A stretch of 64,000 bases of DNA from Gnetum montanum (taxonomy: Eukaryota > Streptophyta > Gnetopsida > Gnetales > Gnetaceae). The stretch spans positions 2,068 through 66,067 of the forward strand of contig MNCI01026504.1 in NCBI GenBank assembly GCA_015680685.1, given 5' to 3'. Under the pieces are notes generated by a model. That model saw only the letters and a list, made by a program, of their open reading frames with translations, had not been told where the DNA came from and searched no databases. Positions 46,450 to 57,275 of the stretch are shown here, in pieces. The position numbers were made by a program, and so were the translations under genes. Each line of letters begins with the position of its first letter. Position 1 is the first letter of the stretch.

Positions 46450-47560
46450 CAATAGACATGTCGCCAACATCACTCATCGGCACAACATCAGATGTTTTTT
46501 TACCATGCTCAAGAGTGTTATGGAGATAAGGTTATGCTAGGGGACAAGGGGTATAGGCAATGCTAGGGAGATGAAATTTAAATGATGGAAATGAAATGCA
46601 AACAGTGGATCATGATGTAAGATGCAAATTCAGCATGGTTGATAGTGACCATGACATGATGTGGTTTGCCCCTGAAATGTTGACCTCTTGTTGGAGTGTT
46701 TATGAGAGCATCAAAGTCAATCTAAGGCTTGGCCAGTTGTAAAGCTACAACATTGTCAATTTTCCTAGGGATGTGCTTTGCCCCATTCTTTTTCTTTTTT
46801 TTCTTCTTCTTCTTTTTTTCTTTTTTTTTTGTTGTGTTGTGAGGCGAACCTTTTTTGGGTTCGACTTACTATTGAATGTTAGCCGCAAGTTGGCCATCAA
46901 GAAGATGGGCTTTGTTTCCCAAGGATGATTCATGTTACATCCACCTAGGCATTGACCATGCAATAAAGGCTTTCCATAGGATGAGTTATGTTACATCAAC
47001 CATGGGTTCTACATTTGATGTGAAGAGAATTCCATATGCATCACAGTGTGTATGCATCTGAGGGATGTGAAATCATGAGTATGGAGGAGATAAGAGGATA
47101 TAAGGATAATGGAGTGAATGTGCATAGGTTATAATAAGGATGAGGGGTGGAGGTGCACTCTTGAGTGGCTCAACTAGTCCAATCATGCACATCAGAGAAA
47201 TCTAGTGACTTGCTGCTGCAATGAGATGCATCTCTACATGACTACCTCTAAGGCTTCATCCTACAAACACAACTTCGAGAAGATAAGAAAACCACAAAAC
47301 ATGAAATGAAAGTGCAAATATCAAATGTGAAGATGTTGTAGGTGCTAGATGCGAAGATGCTGCAAATGTGTCAAATGTTTTGCCAGTTGCAAGTGCTTAG
47401 GAAGCCAGTGAAGGTGCCAAGGCGATGGTACTATGAGCCCTCTGAAGATCACACTAATGGTCAATGCTCCAAAAAATTAGCAGAATGGTGAGAGGTGATA
47501 ATGTTGCAAGTGTCCCAAGGGTTTCACCAATGGCAAGTGCTCAAATCATATCAACAATAT
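46450..47560 (-). other. TE-4 3' untranslated region
   Basis: No gene seen. It contains a pure T/C tract at about 46788-46832 and phrases shared with the TE-2 and TE-5 3' UTRs (caacttcgagaagataagaaaacc near 47270). Confidence 0.55.
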
Positions 47561-47562
47561 GC

Positions 47563-48000
47563 CAGTTTAAAGTCTTGGTAGACCATGAACCCAGTTTAAG
47601 GTCCTGGAAGACCATGATGTACTAGTTTATAGTCCTAGCAAATTGTTGAATGCTAGTTTAATGTCGTAGTGGACAATGAATGTTGTGCCAATTTAATGTC
47701 ATGACCCAGGGATAAGTTGTTATGTCAGTTTAATGCCATAACCCAAGGACGAGCTATTGTGCCAATTTAACATCATGACCCAAGGACAAGTCGTTGTGCC
47801 AGTTTAACGTCATGATCCAAGGATGAGCTATTGTGCCAGTTTAACATCATGACCCAAGGACAAGTCGTTCTGCCAGTTTAACGTCATGATCCAAGGATGA
47901 GCTATTGTGCCAGTTTAACATCATGACCCAAGGACGAGCTATGCTAGTTTATAGTCATAGTGGACTATCTATGCCAGTTTATAGTCATAGTGGACTAGTG
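47563..48000. repeat. M2 array in TE-4 3' UTR (about 37-bp units)
   Basis: About eleven units, most regular at 47690-47950, with core CCAGTTTAACATCATGACCC and unit length about 37 bp, equal to the unit length in TE-2. Confidence 0.9.
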
Positions 48001-48599
48001 CTTACCTTGCTTGTGTAAGGTGTGATGCTGCATACATGGTCATGTTGTGTGCTTGCAAGATCCTGCAAATATCAACTAGAAGGAAAACAACATCAAGCAA
48101 CACCTGTCATAAATAGTGTTATTAAAATGTATGAATGAAAGAAAAGAAATGCAAAAAGTGATAGTTTTAGGCTGTTCCAGGTTGTAGGCTAGTTTAAGGC
48201 CTTTTTAGGCCATGTGTTTTTGTAGTTTTATGTTTGATGTTTTTCAAATGCAATGTGTAAACTAAGTTGATGAATGTGTAAAAAAAGAAAAATCCGTGAT
48301 CTAAGTGAGTGGGAAAAATATAAATGCATAGGCTAGTGCAATGTAAAAAAAAGTCAAAAGTGCATGACAAGTGGAGGCAAAGGGTAGGTAGGCACCCACT
48401 ACATTTTTGGCCAAGGGAAAGTCTTGGTCATGTAGTTGCTTCCTAATTAGGTGTGGATTAGAAAGCATGCAAGGCTTAGGATCCTCTATGAGGCTGTTGG
48501 CTTCAACCACTCATTTGGGTGTGTTAGCCTTAGGCACTGCATTGGTTGTCGTAGGTGTACCACTAAGAAACTATTCATTCAAAACTTGTGCCATGTCTA
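48001..48599 (-). other. Junction region of TE-4 where module and pol are missing
   Basis: After the post-INT M2 array, a PR-side M2-like unit (CTAGTTTAAGGCCTTTTTAGG) appears at about 48190, then the PR tail. The two arrays lie next to each other with no pol between them, as expected if the whole interval was removed. Confidence 0.55.
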
Positions 48600-49300
48600 T
48601 GCCGTGAATAGTTGAAGAGGTGGCATTATCACCATGGATGATAACTTGACCACCCTCGTATGGAAGGTGGATTTCTTGGTGGATGGGAGAGGAGATGGCA
48701 TGTAGTTGGGCTAGCCAAGGCTTGCCTAGAATCATGTTGAAACTTGGCATCTCCTCTATGACAATGAAATCTGCACTAGTGGGGAATTGCTCTCATACCA
48801 CGAAGGCTAAGTTGATTGTACCCCTAACTGTGACATGTGATCCGTTGAAGGATTTTGGACATGTCGTTTTGGTTGGCCTGATTTCATCTGTTAAGACTAG
48901 TTTATCAGTGACAGAGTACAGGACTACGTTTGTTGATGCACCATCATTGACATGCACTCTGTGGATGGTGCACTATCCAACACGTATTCTAATGGATAGT
49001 GGAGTTGTAGTGACCTCCCCTTACGCAGGGTTGACTTTGACTGCATCATCGCGAAAGGCTAAGGTTGTTGAACCAAATTCTTGTGGTGTAGGGGGTAACA
49101 TCATTGCATGGATGGATGCCTCATCTACAGGGATATCCTCTGTAACAAGAATGGAGGCCAAGATCTTGGCCAATGCTTGGTAGTGAGCAAATAAAGTCAT
49201 GAATAGGTCATACAAGCTCAACGTTGTGTTCTTTTTCTTGAGCATTTTCTTCACCTAGGTTAGTGCAGCTACAAAGTCCTTGTCATTAGCCATTGTGTTG
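48600..49300 (-). pseudogene. TE-4 protease region, decayed
   Basis: Minus strand. The Gly-rich PW-LAQL block and IHQEIHLPYEGG lie at about 48720-48650. The active-site segment is at about 48985-48925, with the His-Val-Asn/Asp-Asp-Gly-Ala loop, and LSLYDLFMTL at about 49205 (within 49254-49021). Frameshifts separate these blocks. Confidence 0.75.
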
Positions 49301-50373
49301 GCCTTGATTTCCTCCATGTGGCTTGAAAGAAAAATCTCTCAGAAAGGGAACTTGGGCTTGGTTTGCTTGGCCTTCTTGGAGGTATGGGCCCAAGTATTCA
49401 ATTGTTGTTTGTTAGTTGTGGCCTTTGCTTTGACCATGGGGGTTGTGAGGTACTTGTTTGTCCTCTTGTCTTGCCATTTGGTGGGCCTACCTAGGTTGCT
49501 AGTGGGGTCAACCCTTGAAGGAGGAGGGATTGAGATGTTGCCCACTATTGGGCTTTGGGTATGTGAGGGGCCATCACGTTGTGGCACCCTTATGACAAAG
49601 GGTAGTTTAGGAGTTGTTGTATGGGTTGTTGTGTGACTAACTCATTGTGGCACCTTAATGACAAAAGGTTGCTTAGTAATTTTTGTTTCTGCATCATGCC
49701 AATTTAAGGTCTTAGTAGACGATTGTTGTGGAACCTTGACCACAAAGGGTGTTCTGGGTGCCTGGGGTGGCACTTTGAAAATAAAGGAAGGCCTCTTGCT
49801 TCTGGAGGCTATGGGGACCTTTGCCTTGTCAGGAGGCACATAGATCACAAAAGGTTGTTGTAAAGGTTTCGGCTTGCCACCTATGCTAATTGAGTTTATG
49901 ACATAGGAGGCATTGTCTATGTTGGATTGACTTGCCATGTTGATCACCAGTTGGCCTCATTCTATCATTCTCTATAGGTCATCCTGCAAAGCACGATAGT
50001 TGTCTATACTATGACTAGCCAATTGATGGTAATGATCATATTGGTCTAATTTAAAATGTTGTGGGATTGGGGGCTCATTTGGTACTGGTAACGTGGGGTT
50101 CCTTAGCAGTTCACAATACCTATAATGTTTTTGATGGGTAATCACTAATACATGTTTGTGTTGGATTTGCTTGACTTTCAAGAGTTACTCTAGTAGTTCA
50201 AAGGGTTACATCAGTAGTGGTGTATACTTTGAGCAGTTCTTGCACTGAAAGTTGGGCCTTGGGATGGCTCCTACCAATGTAGGTGAGTTGGCACTAGAGT
50301 TGGCAGTTTTGTTAGTTAGGCTTTGGGCTGCTTAGCTATTGGGACCCAATTGGTTGCTTTTGTGCTTGTAGCC
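49300..50373 (-). pseudogene. TE-4 gag C-terminal part and P-F-V repeat spacer
   Basis: Spacer frames 49587-49339 and 49947-49642 hold PFVIYVP, SFIFKVP, PFVVKVP and PFVIKVP, plus PFVIRVP at about 49595. The knuckle-region equivalent is at 50181-49972 (HFKLDQYDHYHQLASHS), where the usual Cys residues are absent. Homology continues through the Ser/Gln/Asn-rich linker until the TE-5 LTR at 50374. Confidence 0.75.
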
Positions 50374-51555
50374 TGTACTGCCTGAAATCGTCGGTCCCCA
50401 GCTGGAAGGAGAAACAGAGACCATGGGATCGTAGGATGAACACAGATGACCCTACCTTCGCCTGAGGACGAGCTGGAATGCACGAAGGTAGAGTACCTTG
50501 GGTGGTCTGCACGCGGATCAGACAAGGATTTCCCCGAGCGTTACCGAAGTGTTATACGTTGGGTTATGCATAAACAATGTAGCGGGCATAAAACGGAGCG
50601 AACAGTGAAAACAAGGCATAAACAAAATGTAGATGGCGTAACAGCGTAAACAACGTAAACTGATATACGCAGCATAAACCTAAACATAGCGTAAACAGGG
50701 CGTAAATTGGGCGTAAAACGTAAATAGGGCGTAAAGCATAAATAGGGCGTAAACGGCGTAATCAGAGCGTAAATGTAAATGAGCGTAAGCAGAAACACAT
50801 GCAAGAAGTCAACGTAAACTGTAAGTTGGAAACTGTAAACTATAAACTGTATTATGAAGTGGAAATGTAGTGCACCGGTCTAACGCAGTTGTGGCTGAAC
50901 ACAAGGCGGACGTAAAGCCCCGGTGGGTGCAGGGATGCAGCTGGTTCGCACGGTAGGCGGAGCGTAGACACTGTGCTGGGCGTACAGAACTTCCAGCTTA
51001 AGTGTAAGAGGTTTTGGTTTGCAACGTAATTGCTCTGGGGTCTGCTCTGGTAAATTTTTTCCGACCTTGAATATGCGGAAAAATGGACTTTTTATAGGTG
51101 GGGTTTTACCGAGAAAATCGGGTTGGGAGACACGTGGCGTGTCGACCAAGTGCGTACAATTTAGAAATATGGTATACGCTGGGCGTATATGCTACATCAG
51201 GCCAGCGTATACACTAGACTTGCTGGGCATGTGAACTTTGGACGTTGGGCGTATACACTGGGGCGTATATGCTGATGGATGTTGGCGTATACGCTGGGCG
51301 TATACGTTGATGGATGTCGACTTGCTTCAATTCTTGCTCCTATTGCACTTACTGAGCGTACATGTGAGGCGTGTATGCTGGGCGTCGGGTGTATACGCTG
51401 GGCGTAGACGCTGGCACAACACTTGGTAAAAACCAAGTATTTCGATCCTCAAAATTGCCATGTGTGACTTCAAATGTAGCCAAAGTCGTCTGAGGGTCAC
51501 GGGGACCTGCTTCTTGTTGGACAAGTGCCAAACTCAAAATTTTTATGGTGTTTCA
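50374..51555 (-). repeat. TE-5 3' LTR (1182 bp)
   Basis: TGTACTGCCTGAAATCG to TTTATGGTGTTTCA on the + strand, colinear with both TE-2 LTRs. GCGTAAAC half sites lie at 50570-50820. A minus-strand TATA (CTATAAAAAG) is at about 51089-51098. The M1 cluster lies at 51173-51420. Confidence 0.93.
51173..51420. repeat. M1 cluster in TE-5 3' LTR
   Basis: GCGTATACGC copies and near copies (GTATACGCTGGGCGTATATGC, GGCGTATACGCTGGGCGTATACG), arranged as in the TE-2 LTRs. Confidence 0.88.
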
Positions 51556-51624
51556 TTGGCCCCTCTTTGTTGACACTTGGAGGAATCGACCCAAGAAGCA
51601 TCAACAAAGAAGCGCAAAACACCA
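51546..51624 (-). promoter_or_regulatory. Hairpin across TE-5 LTR start and PPT (PPT 51556-51569)
   Basis: TGGTGTTTCA then TTGGCCCCTCTTTGTTGAC, with the inverted arm CATCAACAAAGAAGCGCAAA and ACACCA about 40 bp away. Confidence 0.8.
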
Positions 51625-52535
51625 CAAGCAACTTGATAAAAGCTTTGTCCCTTGCCACTTGACTAGACGTCATCGTACCATGTTTAGTAATGTATGGGAT
51701 TGAAAAATGTGAGATTGGTGGCTGGTAGGAGAGAAGGGATTGTGGGGATTGGTGATTGCCTAAGTGATCATGCTGGGGAAATGGGATGCTCAGGTGTGCG
51801 GCATGCCGATCCTCGTCGATAGCCATTTTTTTAGCAGACTCGGAATTTAGGCATGCGATGCGCGTCCTTTGGCGGAACAATGCTCTTGGTTAGTGTTCAA
51901 GAGAGCTTGTTGTCAATGCCAAAGCCACGGGGTGATGTTTTGCATTCTTTGGAGGAACAACACCCTTCTTTGGGGAAACTATAAGCGAAGAGCCAAAGCC
52001 ATGCAACAGGATATTTCTTTTTGACATGAGTACCTATTTTCAAGACCGATACCTTCCCGCCTGGGGCTTGTATGGGAAGTGCCAAGGGTCCCTTTTTTTT
52101 TATTGGTAAATTGTTCTTGTACTCATGTGCGAATATTGTGTTTTGTGTGTTGCGACTGCTGTAATGTTTTGCAGTGTGCAATAGTTTGGTGAACAGATAG
52201 TGAATTTTCGGGGAATGGGAATGTATGGGTTAATGGTTTGATTTAGTCTTGCAAGGTGGATTAATGGACATTGTCTCATCTTGTTGCCTATGATGAAATG
52301 CACTCTCGTACGAGAAATTCTGAGTGTCATCCTGCAAACATAACTCCAAGGAGACAAGAAAATCATGAGTTAATAAATGAGCTTAGATCTAAACAGCTGG
52401 AGGTGAACAAAAATATTGGGGGCGATTCAGAGCACTGAGTGTGAATGTCGACGATGTTGATGAGATTGTGTGTCGATGAGGGATGCAATGATTCTGATGA
52501 ATGAATACGGCTGTGGAGTGAAGAGTCGGAGATGA
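51625..52535 (-). other. TE-5 3' untranslated region
   Basis: No gene seen; colinear with TE-2 11853-12820. Confidence 0.7.
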
Positions 52536-52900
52536 ACGTGCCAGTTTACAGTCTTAACAGACTATCAAGGGTTAGTTTTGTGTCGTAACCNAGTCTTAGC
52601 AGACCATGTAGAGGCAAGCTAGTTTATAGTCTTTAGCGGACTCTGATGGTTGAGACAGTGGAAGTTTACTATCGTGCCGGACAGATGCTAGTTTATCGTC
52701 GTTGCGGACACTGTGGGATTAGTTTTAAGTCATAACCCAGGACTGTTCTGTGGTATCAGTTTATCGTCATGATTCCAGGACGAGCTGTGGTATCATTTTA
52801 TAGTTGTGATTCCAGGATTAGCTGTGGTATCAGTTTATCGTCATGATTCCAGGACGAGCTGTGGTATCAGTTTATCGTCATGATTCCAGGACTAGTACGT
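52536..52900. repeat. M2 array in TE-5 3' UTR
   Basis: Units with core CAGTTTATCGTCATGATTCC at about 37-bp spacing from about 52750 to 52890, and diverged units before. A single N at 52591 and the loss of about 320 bp relative to TE-2 there suggest a collapsed or unjoined assembly. Confidence 0.88.
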
Positions 52901-52914
52901 ACCTGAGCTCAAAT

Positions 52915-54000
52915 TTATGTATAAAATGATTTCAGGAACAAGTGATTGGTGGGATTTGCAAATTCTTTTCTATCCATGTCAGCTAGCTTGAAAGCTCTGT
53001 TGTTGAATGCTTTGATGACCAGGTAAGGCCCTTCCCAGTTGACTGAGAATTTATCTGGATGTTCTCGAATAGCCTTAAGCACGAGGTCTCCTTCTTTGAT
53101 GGGGCTTTTATGAACGTCATGCTGATGTCGTTGCCGCTGTTGGTTTTGGTACCATTCGATCTGATCAAGTGCGCGTACGTGCTCCTCCTCCACCGAGTCC
53201 AGGTCAATGATGCGTAGATCATTGTTTTTCTCATCGTCAAGAAGTCTAGAAAGCATGATCCTTAGAGATGGTACCTGTAATTCCAAAGGTAAAACAGCTT
53301 CTGAACTGTAAACAAGACTGTANNNNNNNNNNNNNNNNNNNNNNNNNNNNNNNNNNNNNNNNNNNNNNNNNNNNNNNNNNNNNNNNNNNNNNNNNNNNNN
53401 NNNNNNNNNNNNNNNNNNNNNNNNNNNNNNNNNNNNNNNNNNNNNNNNNNNNNNNNNNNNNNNNNNNNNNNNNNNNNNNNNNNNNNNNNNNNNNNNNNNT
53501 TATGATAAAACCATGCCCGGCAGAAGATGTGGGTGTTATCGGGCCTATAAGGTCTAATCCCCACTTTTGGAAGGGCCATGTGATTTGTGTTGTATGCAAC
53601 TCATTAGGTGGGACATGGATTAGATTACTGTGTTTTTGACAAGTACTACATGTTTTGGCCTTGGACAGACAGTCGTACTCCATGTGTGGCCAATAGTAGC
53701 CTAAGCGTCTTATTTTGGTTGCCATTGCCTTCGGTGAAATGTGTCCCCCGCATATTCTGTCATGTACTTGTTCAACAATTTTTTGGGCTTCAGTACTATT
53801 GACGCATGTTAGTAGTATGCCTTCGTAGGATCGGTGACACAATGTGTCTCCTATTAGTGTGTATTTCCTAGAACGTTTGCGTACTGTGTCCTTTTGTGCG
53901 TTTGTTAAATGTTGTGGCGTTTCGCCACGCAGAAGGTGTTCCTTTACGTCATCGTACCATTCATTAGCGTGTGTTGTACTAACAGATGCGATTGGCAGCA
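52915..54000 (-). pseudogene. TE-5 integrase, with N gap
   Basis: Zinc domain at about 53780-53640 (HDRICGGHISPKAMATKI, CSTCQKH), first catalytic Asp in KWGLDLIGP at about 53545, then 177 N, then the C-terminal part (53286-52915: VEEEHVRALDQIEWYQNQQ, KEGDLVLKAIREHPDKFS, NWEGPYLVIKAFNNRAFKL). The other two catalytic residues fall in or beside the gap. What is visible upstream is open from 54592 to the gap, so this is the best preserved integrase candidate besides TE-1. Confidence 0.88.
53323..53499. other. Assembly gap of 177 N
   Basis: Run of N inside the TE-5 integrase. Confidence 0.99.
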
Positions 54001-54592
54001 TGTCGAGAGTATTGGTTATGGGCTTGGCACAACTAGTTACGGAGCTTGGTAATGCATGAAACATGTCAGGGGATATGTTTAAAGCCAAGGTTGCTAATGC
54101 ATCTGCAGTGGTATTGTCATTCCTGGAGACGTGTTGGACATCGACGCTTTCGAATCGTTTAAGTAGGTGTTTAGCCAAATCATAGTATGGTTGTAAGTGT
54201 TGCGCTTTACATGTATAGACGTCTGTGACTTGGTTTACAACTAGTTGTGAGTCCCCTCTGACTACAAGTCGTGTAATATCCGAAGCTAGTGCGGCCGCGA
54301 GACCTCTAAGGAGGCCTTCATACTCTGCTATGTTATTAGTACAATGAAATTTGAAGCGATAAGCAAAAGGTTTAATTTTCCCAGAGGGGTATGTGATTAC
54401 AGCGGCAGCACTTCCTCCTCGAGAGGTGGATGCTCCATCAAATTTTAGAATGGCATCGTAGTTATTTGGCACCGTATCTATTGCATTTACATTTTCGTCT
54501 GGGAATTTGGGTTCTATTGTACCTAGATCTTGGGTTGGCGACATAGTCATTTGATTTGCTATGGCTTGGCCTTTGACTAACGATTGTACCAC
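54001..54592 (-). CDS. TE-5 archaeal-type RNase H, open frame
   Basis: Part of the 54592-53246 frame, in line with INT. Catalytic-site phrases are KFDGASTSRGG, AEYEGLLRGL, VRGDSQLVVNQV and NTTADALATLAL, so the Asp, Glu, Asp and Asp positions are all present. It is the second RNase H of the Tat/Ogre lineage, and its frame has no stop in this copy. Confidence 0.9.
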
Positions 54593-56160
54593 ATAGCGCA
54601 GGTCAAACTCAGCTATGATGGCCTTCCAACGGGCTATCCTGCTTGATTCGTAGATATTTCCAGTTATAGCTCTGATGGAGCAACTAATGCATGGCTCAGG
54701 TAGTATACAGGGACTTCAGTTCCGTCATCTTGTTTCTGGCAAAGCATAGACACGATTGATGATTCTGATGTGGCTAGGTAGATGTAAAATGGCTTGTTGT
54801 TTTTGGGTGGGTACACCATGGGTAGTCGAGCGAGTGTCGTTTTAATGTTGTCAAATGCTTCTTGACACTGCGGGGTCCATTCAAAATGGACATTTTTGCG
54901 TAGTAGGTGGTTCATAGGTGTTAGTTTTTCTATCAATTTTTCTATGAACCTCCTGATGAACTGTAATCGACCTTGTAGCCCTCGAAGTTCGGTTAGGTTG
55001 CTAGGTGATTTCAGTTTGTAATGGCCTTAACCTTATCGGGGTCTACCTGTATCCCTGCTTCTGAGGTTACGAATCCAAGCAATTTACCTGTCTTGACGCC
55101 GAAGACGTATTTCTTTGGATTAAGCCTTAGTTTGTATTTTAGATAACATTTTAACACTAAGTCAAGATCATGTACATGTTGTTCTGACATTTTTGATTTA
55201 ACCACTATCTCATCCACGTAATCATTGAGCGAATGTAAGATGTAATCGCTGAAGATGTATGTCATCGCCCTTTGATATGTGGCCCCAGCGTTCTTGAGAC
55301 CGAAAGGCATCATCGTGTAACAAAAGGTTCCCCAAGGTGTCATAAAAGTGGTTCGGAGCTGGTGTTCTGGATTAATACGTATCTGGTTATATCCCGAGAA
55401 CCCATCCATAAAAGATAACAGGGCATGCCCAGCGGTTGAGTCAACTAATTGATCAATGCTAGGTAAGGGGAAGTCATCTTTTATGGTTGCTACGTTGAGG
55501 TCTCGGAAGTCAATGCATAGGCGGATACTTCCGTTCTTCTTTGGGACTATAACCATGTTTGACACCCACTCGGCGTAATCAATAGCCCTAATGAAACCAG
55601 CTTAGTAGAGCTTGGTAATCTCACTATGAACTGCTAATGCTACCTTGGGCTTGACCTTTCATGCTTTCTGTTTCACTGGCCTTAGTCTTGGATCAAGGAT
55701 AATGTTGTGCTGGATGATACGAGGGTCTAGTCTGGGCATGTCTGTATAGGACCAAGCAAACGCTTTCATATTTTTTCTAAGCACATTTTCGATGTCTCTA
55801 GCTAGATGCGGCTCTAGTAATGTGCTTAATTTTAGAATTTTAATTTCCCCATTAGGCATGGTGATGGGAGTTTCGGTTAGAGGATCTTCAGTAATGTTTT
55901 CGGCTTCTATGTCGAGGGATTTTGTCATACCCTCATAGTCGTCAACCATTTGCCGTGTTGAAGCTATTATTGCATCGTTTGTTGATGAGCTCGCATGGAC
56001 GAGATTCATGTCGATATTCCTTTCAACTGCGCCGTATGGTCCATCAATAACTAACGACTTAGTTAAGTGCTTGTAATCCATTAGGCTAGTTCCTGTCAAT
56101 AAATGGAGAGCCTGGTAAGATAGCGGAGGTCGTTTTATGTCTTTTGGCAATCTTTAGTGT
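54593..56160 (-). pseudogene. TE-5 reverse transcriptase and RNase H
   Basis: N-terminal linker 56150-55659 (ITEDPLTETPITMPNGEIK, DMPRLDPRIIQHNIILDPR). A stop and frame change follow at about 55600. The palm is in 55565-55011: RLCIDFRDLNVATIKDDFP, LSFMDGFSGYNQIRI, PFGLKNAGATYQRAM, then NDYVDEIVVKSK. The last catalytic Asp of YVDD is Glu here, while TE-1 keeps YVDD. RNase H is at 54936-54600 (FYIYLATSESSIVSMLCQK), with a stop at about 55010 and a frameshift near 54660. Confidence 0.9.
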
Positions 56161-56189
56161 GTATGTATGACAGTGGATTAATGTGACAG

Positions 56190-56300
56190 TAAAACGGCAG
56201 TTTAATGCCTTACCGAGCAACAAACGGTAGTTTAATGCCTTACCGAGCAACGAACAGCAGTTTAATGCCTTACCAAGCAACGGACGGCAGTTTAATGCCG
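56190..56300. repeat. M2 array on the RT side of the TE-5 module (30-bp units)
   Basis: Four units of 30 bp with core CAGTTTAATGCCTTACCGAG at 56190-56300, immediately outside the RT frame. Confidence 0.92.
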
Positions 56301-56451
56301 GAATTTTTGTGTTTTATATGGTTTATGTATATAAATTTTATATATTTTTTGAAAAATTTAAAGCAAATCTGAAAACGCATGGAAAACAAGGCAAAAAGCA
56401 AGGAAACGAAGGGCGGTGGCGGCGTCAGCATCAGCGTCGGCGTCGGTGCGC

Positions 56452-56460
56452 TATAAAAAG
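56452..56460 (+). promoter_or_regulatory. TATA box of the TE-5 antisense module
   Basis: TATAAAAAG preceded by GTCGGCGTCGGTGCGC, about 205 bp before the start codon at 56664. Position and flanks match the TATA box of the TE-2 copy. Confidence 0.7.
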
Positions 56461-56524
56461 GGGAAAAGTGGCTTCATTTGTCATTTGACTTTCTGAGCGT
56501 GAGTGTGAACTGTGGCCAAACCCC

Positions 56525-57275
56525 AGCATAGACGCCGAGCTAAACCCCAGCGTAGACGCCGAGCGAAACCCCCAGCGTAGACGTCGAGAGAGAACATAGC
56601 GTAAACGCCGAGCGAAACCCTAGCGTAGATGTTGACCAAAGGAACCACAGCGTATACGCCGAGATGGGCAGAGGAAAGGAAATGGAAGGTCGAGGAAAGA
56701 AAGGACTAGAGCTGACGTTCATGGAGGAGAGCGAGGCGATGCTGTAGTGCCTACCCTACCCGAGCCTTCCCGCATGGCCTGGATCTTCCAGCAAGTAGGC
56801 TCTTGACCCTGTTTTTTGTTTATTCTTCTGCGTCTGTTTTTGTAGCGTAGACAGTTAGCATACAGGGTTTCGGCATATACGCCGATCGTAAAGGGTTCAG
56901 GGAAGTGTACCAGCGTAGATGCCGCGTGTGTTGTTTTCAGCGTAGACTGTCACAGCTTTGTTTTTCGGTGTTCAGCATAGACGATTGTCAGCGTATACGC
57001 CGAGTGTAGACACTTGTACTAGCTTCTGGCGTAGATGGTCTACACTCGGCGTATACGCCGAGGGTTTCCTCAGCGTATACGCTGAGCGTAAGTTGGATAT
57101 TTCACAGCATAAAACTGTTCGGTGTAAAGTCTTGTATTATGTATGGCGTAGACAGTTTTTAGCGTGTATGCCCAACGTATACACCGAGCGTAACAGTTTG
57201 TCTCTATGCCCAGCGTATACGCCGAGCGTAACAGTTTGTCTCTACGCCCAGCGTATACGCCGAGCGTAAACAGTT
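56525..57275. repeat. M1 cluster in leader and intron 1 of module copy 2
   Basis: AGCGTAGACGCCGAG units before the ATG (56525-56640), a perfect GCGTATACGC ending four bases before the ATG (56650-56659), and at least five more perfect palindromes in intron 1 (near 56989, 57045, 57073, 57210 and 57250). Confidence 0.92.

Larger units (their letters stand above)
45130..50373 (-). mobile_element. TE-4: pol-deleted Tat-type element, interrupted by TE-5
   Basis: 3' LTR 45130-46384, PPT, 3' UTR with M2 array, then PR and gag on the minus strand up to the TE-5 LTR at 50374. It sits inside TE-3 pol. There is no trace of INT, RT or the antisense module between the M2 array (ending about 48000) and PR (about 48600). 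Its 5' end lies beyond the window. Confidence 0.8.

Noticed and set aside
53262-53639. Frames on both strands spanning the N run
   Set aside because: Artefacts of reading through 177 N; only the frame aligned with integrase is meaningful.
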